DNA from: Neiella holothuriorum
Lineage (GTDB): Bacteria; Pseudomonadota; Gammaproteobacteria; Enterobacterales; Neiellaceae
Assembly: GCF_019457915.1 (NCBI RefSeq)
Contig: NZ_JAHZSS010000004.1
Span: forward strand, 124,001 to 188,000
Length of the DNA stretch: 64,000 nt
Direction: 5' to 3'
Shown here: positions 58,753 through 64,000 of the stretch, piece by piece
Numbering within the stretch: position 1 is the first letter of the stretch
Layout: every line of letters begins with the position of its first letter
The notes under the pieces: generated by a model
Seen by the model: only the letters and a program-made list of their open reading frames with translations
Told to the model about the DNA's origin: nothing
Databases searched by the model: none
Translations under genes and position numbers: made by a program

Positions 58753-59229
58753 TTAGTAATAGTGCACGTCTTTAATGACCCGTGGCTTATTCACTGAGCT
58801 GGTAATGAGATAGATACGTTCCATGTCTAACTCCATTTCAGTGGCGTAGTTATCACCGACAGGGTAGCTTCGAATAACCCGCGCGCCGCGAATCAAACCA
58901 TCAACTTTAGTGCGCAAGTTGTCGTCCACAACCACCATGTCGGCAACCGTTGATTTCCCTTGTAAGCGCTGACCGTAAACCTGCTCGGCCAATTCTCGGT
59001 AGGCTTCCAATTTAGAGGCTTTCATCGCACGTAATGATTTGGCATTGTAATCGTTGCCGAGTTGCGCACTGATGGGCGCATACCCTACCGCACTGAGTAC
59101 CGGATAAGATTCGGGTTCAAGGTATTCATATTCCACTTCTTTTTCATAAGCAGAATCTAATGATGAACAGGCGCTCAACAACAACGAGGCCAACGCCATC
59201 AAAGCCCATTGACTAAACCTCATAGCCAA
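58753..59229 (-). CDS. flgP: FlgP, flagellar outer-membrane lipoprotein (LPP20 family)
   Basis: 158 residues with lipobox LSAC (cysteine about 21). The FlgP core is plain: PVLSAVGYAPISAQ, RAMKASKLEAYRELAEQVYG and VVDDNLRTKVDGLIRGARVI. In Vibrio and relatives FlgP surrounds the basal body at the outer membrane and supports the sodium-driven polar flagellum. The start overlaps the flgO stop by 10 bases, and GGAGG lies 6 bases upstream. Confidence 0.92.
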   Translation of the reverse strand: MAMRFSQWALMALASLLLSACSSLDSAYEKEVEYEYLEPESYPVLSAVGYAPISAQLGNDYNAKSLRAMKASKLEAYRELAEQVYGQRLQGKSTVADMVVVDDNLRTKVDGLIRGARVIRSYPVGDNYATEMELDMERIYLITSSVNKPRVIKDVHYY

Positions 59230-59864
59230 CCTCCATCGTCTTTTTCAGCTTTGGGTTTGTCCAGCTGCTGATCGGAGCGTACTAACGAGCCATGCTCAAT
59301 ACGCAGCGCTTGGTGATCGGTTTGTTTGATAGGCTCTTTCGCTAGCGCTTGGTTTGGCACAAAGCCTTGAGCGGTTGCCACCACAATTTTAGACTCAGCA
59401 GCAAACATGCGAACATTCACTAGCATGCCTTGCGGCACCGAGCTGTACGTTCCGGTGAGGATATAATCAATAGCGTAACCACCGGTCAAATCCTTGTAAT
59501 CGCGGCTTAAAGCGTAATCGCCAGTTTCCGTGACCTTGATGTAGCCAGGCGCTTTATATTCAATGACTCGCAAACCATTGGACTGCAAGTGATGAACAAA
59601 GCTTTCAGCCATCTGGTTACCGATTTGGCTGGTTTTCTGCAGGCTCTCAAGCTCCACAAATGATGTCACTGCAATAGGCGTTTCGGTGGTCACAAACCGC
59701 TTAGTGGCAAATAATTGCCGAGCCATGTCATCAATGGCGTTCGTCAGCAAGCTTGGCTCACTATGATCATAAGCCACCTTGTGCTCTAACTGTTGTTCAT
59801 CGGTTGCTGCGCAGCCAGTTAATGCAGCAACACTCAACAGCAATGTGATGATGTATTTATTCAC
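59220..59864 (-). CDS. flgO: FlgO-family outer-membrane lipoprotein
   Basis: 214 residues from GTG 59864, chosen because AGGA lies 7 bases upstream and the signal then reads VNKYIITLLLSVAALTGC with lipid cysteine 18. An ATG at 59936 would cover the promoter. The FlgO domain shows TNAIDDMARQLF, IAVTSFVELESLQ and YAIDYILTGTYSSVPQGMLV. FlgO works with FlgP and FlgT in the outer-membrane rings of polar flagella. A sigma-54 promoter lies about 50 bases before the expected transcript start codon. Confidence 0.9.
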   Translation of the reverse strand: MNKYIITLLLSVAALTGCAATDEQQLEHKVAYDHSEPSLLTNAIDDMARQLFATKRFVTTETPIAVTSFVELESLQKTSQIGNQMAESFVHHLQSNGLRVIEYKAPGYIKVTETGDYALSRDYKDLTGGYAIDYILTGTYSSVPQGMLVNVRMFAAESKIVVATAQGFVPNQALAKEPIKQTDHQALRIEHGSLVRSDQQLDKPKAEKDDGGWL

Positions 59865-59923
59865 CCTAAAATCCTCATGCCACCGGCAAGAATTTGTCTC
59901 TGCCTTGGTACTCAAGCTGGTAG

Positions 59924-59941
59924 CAGCAAAAATCATGCCGC
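59924..59941 (-). promoter_or_regulatory. Sigma-54 promoter of flgO-flgP
   Basis: On the minus strand CGGCATGATTTTTGCTG has GG and GC exactly ten bases apart, close to TGGCACG-N4-TTGCT. Transcription would start near 59914, about 50 bases before the GTG of flgO. It stands back to back with the flgT promoter. Confidence 0.7.
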
Positions 59942-59972
59942 CGATACTGACATTATTTTGTCATTTCATATT

Positions 59973-59990
59973 AGGCACTAATTTTGCTTA
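59973..59990 (+). promoter_or_regulatory. Sigma-54 promoter of flgT
   Basis: AGGCACTAATTTTGCTTA carries GGCAC-N5-TTGCT with GG and GC ten bases apart. Transcription would start near 60000, leaving a leader of about 67 bases before flgT. Confidence 0.72.
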
Positions 59991-60066
59991 GTACCCTGCA
60001 CGTCAGACTAAAGCGTCAATATCCTGTGAGTGTCGCATCGGCTATTTACATCAACGTGAGTAATTT

Positions 60067-61290
60067 ATGAGCAAACTGTATTCAATAATTAATCTGCCGG
60101 TTATCGTTCGCCGTGGGCTAATGAGTTTACTATTTGTCATCAGCACTGTTATGGCGGGTATCGCCAATGCGCAATGGTACGAAGCCACAGGCACTGCATA
60201 TATTATTGACGGTGATATCGAACGCGCCCGCGATCAGGCTGTTCAAGAAGCCGTGAAGTCTGCCATTGTGTTCGCTGGCGCCTCTATTTCTAGCATTCAA
60301 CAAGTCGAAAACGGCACCCTGACGCAAGACACTATTTCTTACCAAAGCAATGGCGAACTGGTGGGCTTAGAAGTGCTGTCTCAAACCACATCTGGTGACA
60401 CCTTAAGCGTCCATGTTCGAGCTGAAATTTTTGCTGAGCCACAATGTAGCAGCAGTGGTTTGACGCATACCATCACCATTGCGCGGTTCCCGCTCGCGCA
60501 TCGCCAACATGCTGCTTACGGTGGCATTTATGATATTGGTGCTGCGGTTAGTAAAGTGATGCACACCAGCATTGAACAAACCAGCAACTATTTGAAAAGT
60601 CACTTGTGGCTAGATGAGGTTGTTGCTTATGAACCAACCCAACTTATGCCTCACCCCGAAGTCGATGCGTTAGCAAGGACGCTGGCCCGTCGCACCAACA
60701 GCCAATATGTGCTGTTGGGGCAAGTTCGAGATATTAGCGTAAGCCAAGAGGAGTCCGTTAACCTCGCATTTTGGACTTACCAACCCAAGCCGCGCTCGTT
60801 AGCCATTGAGTTGGATTTACTCGACGGAATGACGGGCGAATTAGTCAAACGTTTCCGTTATCAAGATCGCGTTCTGTGGGGCTTTCCGCCCGATCAAACC
60901 GTTGATCCATTTTCAGCAGACTTCTGGCAAAGCGATTACGGCAAAGCCTGGGGGCGCCTGCTCAGCGATGCTCAAAGTGATATTGAAACGGCTTTATCTT
61001 GCGCGCCGAGCATTGCCAATATTATTAACCGTCAAGAGGCCGGCGTTATCGTTAATATGGGCAGCTTAGACGGCATCAGCCAAGGTCAAACCGCCAAGTT
61101 GACGCGCATGACGACCTTTATGGACCCATTCGGCAAAGTGAAAACGAGCTTTGATACCTCGGGTATTGAACTCGTTGTATCGGCAGTTGAAGCCCGCCAA
61201 GCATATTTAACAACGAAATATCCCTCAGCGTTGGCCAACGTCAATATCAATGATGTGGTAATCTTTAACGGTGTGAATCAGGAGTGGTAA
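60067..61290 (+). CDS. flgT: FlgT, flagellar H-ring/T-ring assembly protein
   Basis: 407 residues with a signal peptide ending at NAQ (about residue 35). The N-terminal domain starts WYEATGTAYIIDGDIERARDQAVQEAVKSAIVF, the FlgT hallmark. A middle TolB-N-like domain includes QYVLLGQVRDISVS, and a C-terminal domain carries VNMGSLDGISQGQTAKLTR. FlgT builds the periplasmic H-ring needed for stator (PomAB/MotX) assembly in Vibrio-type motors. It diverges from flgOP. Other flagellar genes lie outside the window. Confidence 0.93.
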   Translation: MSKLYSIINLPVIVRRGLMSLLFVISTVMAGIANAQWYEATGTAYIIDGDIERARDQAVQEAVKSAIVFAGASISSIQQVENGTLTQDTISYQSNGELVGLEVLSQTTSGDTLSVHVRAEIFAEPQCSSSGLTHTITIARFPLAHRQHAAYGGIYDIGAAVSKVMHTSIEQTSNYLKSHLWLDEVVAYEPTQLMPHPEVDALARTLARRTNSQYVLLGQVRDISVSQEESVNLAFWTYQPKPRSLAIELDLLDGMTGELVKRFRYQDRVLWGFPPDQTVDPFSADFWQSDYGKAWGRLLSDAQSDIETALSCAPSIANIINRQEAGVIVNMGSLDGISQGQTAKLTRMTTFMDPFGKVKTSFDTSGIELVVSAVEARQAYLTTKYPSALANVNINDVVIFNGVNQEW

Positions 61291-61312
61291 AGCAGGAGCG
61301 AGCGCTCCTGCT
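61291..61312. terminator. Hairpin after flgT
   Basis: AGCAGGAGC (61291-61299) pairs perfectly with GCTCCTGCT (61304-61312) around GAGC, immediately after the flgT stop. No T-run follows; it may serve the convergent gene too. Confidence 0.5.
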
Positions 61313-61342
61313 TGCAAACAATATGCTTTCGAACAGAAGTGA

Positions 61343-61990
61343 TCAGCCGCGCTGGCGACGCAAATAAGCCAGAATCGCAATAATGAACAAGTAAGGAACA
61401 GCCAATTCCATTGACTCTTCAATTAGGCTAGCGGTTTTATCAACTTCCGCTGAAATGTCGGCAATTCCCCAGCCACGTAACTTACGACCTAAACCGTCTA
61501 ACGATTTAGAAATCACTAAGAACGAACCGGCAAAACCAATACTCCACACAACCGGATCCCAGCGAAAAGTAAAGACTTTAGCAATAAACGCCTTGCCGTG
61601 ATGACGCACGATGGAGATTAAAGCAAACAAAATAAAGCCTAAAATAACGGCCGCCACCAGCTTGCCCATGATGCTCACTTCTGGGCTGAAAAAGAACTTA
61701 CTCTTCAACACGCCAACATTGGTAAACGACTTATCAAAATCCATTTCTCGCGCCGCAAACGACACAAAGACCACCGCAAAGTACCAATACTTTTTCAGGT
61801 AATCTTGACCACCGGCTTTGAGCATCACCACCACGGCAATCAAATAGCCCAAGGCAGATAAAGATTCAATCGGGCCATGCTCTTGCATCAACATCTTCTG
61901 AGCAGAGGGCTCCAACGAAACCGCAATCGCAAATACCACAGCGGCCAATGCAACGACAGCCGAAATAGCCCAGTAATAAGGTCGGTTCAT
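61343..61990 (-). CDS. Unknown integral membrane protein
   Basis: 215 residues from ATG 61990, chosen because the protein then begins with a membrane helix; a start at 62062 would add a 24-residue tail. About five helices are visible (about 8-28, 45-60, 70-82, 105-130, 150-165, 195-210). Polar signatures between them are EHGPIESLSALGYL, FAAREMDFDKSF and IEESMELAVPYLF, with acidic residues near the membrane face. I do not recognise the family. It converges with flgT and lies left of the tRNA; no functional partner is evident. Confidence 0.65.
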   Translation of the reverse strand: MNRPYYWAISAVVALAAVVFAIAVSLEPSAQKMLMQEHGPIESLSALGYLIAVVVMLKAGGQDYLKKYWYFAVVFVSFAAREMDFDKSFTNVGVLKSKFFFSPEVSIMGKLVAAVILGFILFALISIVRHHGKAFIAKVFTFRWDPVVWSIGFAGSFLVISKSLDGLGRKLRGWGIADISAEVDKTASLIEESMELAVPYLFIIAILAYLRRQRG

Positions 61991-62237
61991 AACAACGTCA
62001 CTCTTCAAAAATGCCACCCAAGAATAAATAACGGCGGCCAAGGATTTAATTGATTGACGCAAGCTTAGGGAGTGACAGCCTGAGTGTCCACCGAAACCCG
62101 AGCAAAAAGAGAAGATTTAACAGCGGTATAACCAAACAAAGGCCGCCACTACAGTAACCGCCCCAAATGATCTCAGCGGCTGTTTTTTACTAAATGTCGC
62201 TGTATAATCCAGCCGCCTATCCGGATAACCCGCTTAC

Positions 62238-62313
62238 GTCCCCATAGTTCAACTGGATAGAACAGTCGCCTCCTAAGCGATCGATCCAGGTTCGAGTCCT
62301 GGTGGGGACGCCA
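62238..62313 (+). tRNA. tRNA-Arg (anticodon CCU)
   Basis: A 76-base cloverleaf with encoded CCA. Acceptor GTCCCCA pairs with TGGGGAC; the D arm is GTTC...GAAC; the anticodon stem GTCGC/GCGAT encloses loop CTCCTAA with anticodon CCT. The T arm is CCAGG-TTCGAGT-CCTGG. It reads AGG arginine codons. It marks the left border of the cassette region, but no repeat of its 3' end is seen inside the window. Confidence 0.95.
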
Positions 62314-62593
62314 AATCAAACCGTTTGTTTTAACGCCACTTTCAAAACATAAATCTTGTACGAACCATGCGTCTTCGAAATTCGGTCTAGCTGGAAATTG
62401 ACCTAAAACTTGTTTGCCCAATGACCCGCCGTCACTTCGGGAGCTGCCGAGGCTTATCATAATCTTGAGCTGGCGCAGATTCTCGCGTATCGCGGTTACT
62501 GTATGATTGTTAGATATTTTTTTGTGCGACGATACAAAGGTACTTTCTACCTTACAAGGTAGGCCAACCTTGCACGGCCTCACTAATAAGTTG
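62314..62593. other. Region between tRNA-Arg and first cassette; possible attI remnant
   Basis: 280 bases without a gene; the long minus-strand frame here is the antisense of the tRNA and is spurious. GTTAGAT at 62509 fits the integron core GTTRRRY. Between 62535 and 62575 AAGGTA and TACCTT alternate (a CTACCTT-AC-AAGGTAG hairpin is the strongest). The region ends in AAGTTG at the cassette junction. It might be a degenerate attI site, but no integrase gene lies next to it. Confidence 0.35.
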
Positions 62594-63182
62594 TTATAAA
62601 AACCAATCGACAAGGAGGTTTATGTGAGTTTTCGTGATCTAATCTTTAAAGAAGTTTTATGTGCCATCATCCTAGGAAGTATTCCTTGCTTTCTGATTGT
62701 CCAAGCGTCAGGAGTTGATGGTTTAATAACCTTTTTAGAGGGAATTCAACCGCCTGACGTAATTGTGTGGTTTTTTGGAGCTTTGTTCGTGATACACATT
62801 TTGTTGAGTGGTCTTGCGTACTTTTTCTATTTCCCGGACCTGTCCATAGCAAGCTTTGTCCGGTTTATCTACGGGCTTTCAGAGCAGGTGGGATTCAGTT
62901 TGCAAGGTGTTTATCGCAGCATGGCTGGGGCAATCTTCTTTGTTGCTCCACCACTGTTAGCAAGCGAGTTCAATCTAGCCTCTTCTGTTGGCACTGCTGT
63001 CGCGTTAACCTTCGCCATAGCATGTATCTTCGCTTGTACGGCGTTTACTTTTGCTCAACGTAGTATTGCAGCTAGGGTTGGCAGGTTTTTATAACAAAGC
63101 AAGTCACTAACTCGTCGCTACGCTCTTCGGGGACAAAGGCCACAACGCGGCGAGCCGCTGGCCTTTGCCCGTGCTTGCGGCG
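62594..63182 (+). mobile_element. Integron-type gene cassette 1
   Basis: The cassette runs from the TTA of GTTATAAAAACC (62593-62604) to the G of the attC end GTTAGCC (63182). Its first bases are the exact reverse complement of GGTTTTTATAAC at 63084-63095, twelve of twelve. This is what a circular cassette cut at G/TTA predicts, because both come from one attC stem. It holds one gene and one attC. Length 589 bases, typical of cassettes. Confidence 0.85.
62624..63094 (+). CDS. Cassette-encoded small membrane protein, unknown
   Basis: 156 residues starting at GTG 62624, with AAGGAGG 5 bases upstream; the overlapping ATG at 62622 is out of frame. Four hydrophobic helices are visible (about 10-30, 45-68, 100-118 and 122-142), with a short polar loop FPDLSIASFVRF. 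The stop codon lies in the R'' end of the attC site, as is common in cassettes. I do not recognise the family. Promoterless cassette genes depend on upstream transcription, here of unknown source. Confidence 0.75.
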   Translation: MSFRDLIFKEVLCAIILGSIPCFLIVQASGVDGLITFLEGIQPPDVIVWFFGALFVIHILLSGLAYFFYFPDLSIASFVRFIYGLSEQVGFSLQGVYRSMAGAIFFVAPPLLASEFNLASSVGTAVALTFAIACIFACTAFTFAQRSIAARVGRFL

Positions 63183-63185
63183 TTA
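63092..63185 (+). repeat. attC recombination site of cassette 1
   Basis: R'' TAAC (63092) pairs with R' GTTA (63182-63185). Four unpaired central bases (AAAG against CGGC) follow. Then CAAG-T-CAC pairs with GTGCTTG, leaving one extrahelical T. The inner part forms GG-CAAAGGCCA against TGGCCTTTG-CC plus a terminal GC-rich loop. R box, unpaired spacer, L box with extra base and variable stem are the textbook attC elements read by integron integrases. Confidence 0.9.
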
Positions 63186-63192
63186 GCCCTCT

Positions 63193-64000
63193 ATGGAGTC
63201 TGTGTTGATTAACAAAATTAAACGTAATCCTCAAAAATTCGATTCTTTTGAGCTGTATACGAAATTGTGTGCCAAAAACTCTCTTGATATTGGAGAATTG
63301 AGTTCTGTTGATGCTGTCGTTGATTTAGTAAAAAGCGCACTTAAAGATAATCGAAAAAATCTGAATTTAGTTTTTGGGAAGCGTGTTGAGAGTATGTTTG
63401 CAGTGGTTGCTGCATCGCTAGGGAAATGTGCACTAATAAAACAAGAAGATGGTGGGGAAGCGTATTGTAACGACTATATTTCAATTCCTGACTATAGAGT
63501 TGTCCTAAAAGATGGAGCTAACTTCTTAGTTGAAGTTAAAAATTACCATAAAGAACCATTTAGTGAAACATACTCATTTACTGAAAAATATTTCAATTCA
63601 GTCTTAAAGTATTCTGAGCTTGTCGGATGTGAAGTGAAGTTTGCAATTTACTTTTCCAAATTAAATTACTGGACTTTGATTCCAAGCAGTGCTTTTGTAA
63701 AAGATGGTAATAAATTCATTATCACAATTGAAGATGCGTTAAAAAATAATGAAATGCTTCTGCTAGGTGATCAGATGCTAGCGACAAAACCACCACTGGA
63801 AGTATATTTCTTATCAGACCCATCAAAACCAGCTACATTAGATGAAAATACAGGGCAGACTAATTTTATAATAAAAAATATCTTATTGTATTGCGCGGGT
63901 AAACCAGTAACTGGTGAATTAGAGAAGCAGTTAGTTTTTTATTTTACTATGTATAGTAATTGGGAAGAACTTGAGTCATTACCAATAATGGCTGGAGAAC
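63193..64000 (+). CDS. Cassette 2 gene, partial: PD-(D/E)XK nuclease-like protein
   Basis: The frame is open from ATG 63193 to the window end (269 codons, no stop). The start is uncertain: ATG 63193 has no ribosome site, while GTG 63202 and TTG 63205 follow a GGAG. Residues 99-116 read PDYRVVLKDGANFLVEVK, the PD-X(n)-ExK core of restriction-type nucleases, preceded by a helix and followed by KNYHKEP. The gene is much richer in A/T than its neighbours and lies 11 bases after the cassette junction. A DNA-cutting, possibly anti-phage, role is inference from the motif and cassette setting. Confidence 0.6.
   Translation, partial: MESVLINKIKRNPQKFDSFELYTKLCAKNSLDIGELSSVDAVVDLVKSALKDNRKNLNLVFGKRVESMFAVVAASLGKCALIKQEDGGEAYCNDYISIPDYRVVLKDGANFLVEVKNYHKEPFSETYSFTEKYFNSVLKYSELVGCEVKFAIYFSKLNYWTLIPSSAFVKDGNKFIITIEDALKNNEMLLLGDQMLATKPPLEVYFLSDPSKPATLDENTGQTNFIIKNILLYCAGKPVTGELEKQLVFYFTMYSNWEELESLPIMAGE

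Noticed and set aside
62238-62313. tRNA-Arg as the attachment site of a tyrosine-integrase island
   Set aside because: No direct repeat of the tRNA 3' end and no integrase gene are visible; the region's ends fit integron cassettes instead.
62173-62613. Minus-strand frame of 146 codons across the tRNA-Arg gene
   Set aside because: It is the antisense of the tRNA (the familiar PHQDSNLDRSLRRR-type artefact) and extends through non-coding sequence without a ribosome site.

Overview
The window is a 64 kb piece of a marine-type gammaproteobacterial chromosome, most like Alteromonadales/Vibrio-type lineages. Pointers: a FlgT/FlgO/FlgP polar-flagellum set behind sigma-54 promoters, a CrbS/CrbR-type acetate-switch locus, a periplasmic S46 dipeptidyl-peptidase, a PL10 pectate lyase with a KdgM-like porin fragment, and a cassette array with an integron attC site at the right end. 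There are no rRNA genes, insertion sequences, phage genes or CRISPR arrays. Genes are dense, with many 1-10 bp overlaps.

Left part (1-22.8 kb): the 3' end of an oligogalacturonate-type porin; a secreted alpha/beta hydrolase next to mlaA; a two-gene RND efflux system without an outer-membrane channel; a DUF3365 protein; a minus-strand operon of von Willebrand lipoprotein, ECF sigma factor and membrane anti-sigma-like protein; YbaN; two esterases; a methyltransferase; a NYN-domain protein; a GGDEF/EAL protein; a cold-shock protein; DPP11; a pectate lyase; a DcaP-like porin.

Middle (23-50.6 kb): acs diverges from DUF4212, SSS symporter, CBS/DUF294 protein and DnaQ-type exonuclease. The SLC5-PAS-histidine kinase-receiver protein (CrbS type) follows further right, and a LuxR-type regulator (CrbR type) lies at 49.2 kb. 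Between the exonuclease and the CrbS-like gene sits a self-contained efflux module: adaptor, ATPase, two FtsX-type permeases, sigma-54 activator and histidine kinase. It has a near-perfect sigma-54 promoter and a cluster of CGGACA/TGTCCG repeats upstream. Then come a chemoreceptor, katG, an OmpR-type two-component pair, a patatin-like lipase and a glutathione S-transferase.

Right part (50.7-64 kb): a DUF2884 protein, pdxH-sprT, an AttEFGH-like lipid/lipoprotein transporter with a fused permease and an AttH-like lipocalin-type protein, a LacI-family regulator, divergent flgOP and flgT each with a sigma-54 promoter, and an unknown membrane protein. After tRNA-Arg(CCU) begins a gene-cassette array. 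The first cassette encodes a small membrane protein and ends in a textbook attC site. The second starts an AT-rich gene with a PD-(D/E)XK nuclease-like motif that runs off the window. No integron integrase is encoded here. The cassette region is the most accessory and least explained part of the window.

All functional statements rest on reading translated sequence and motifs by eye; no database search was run.
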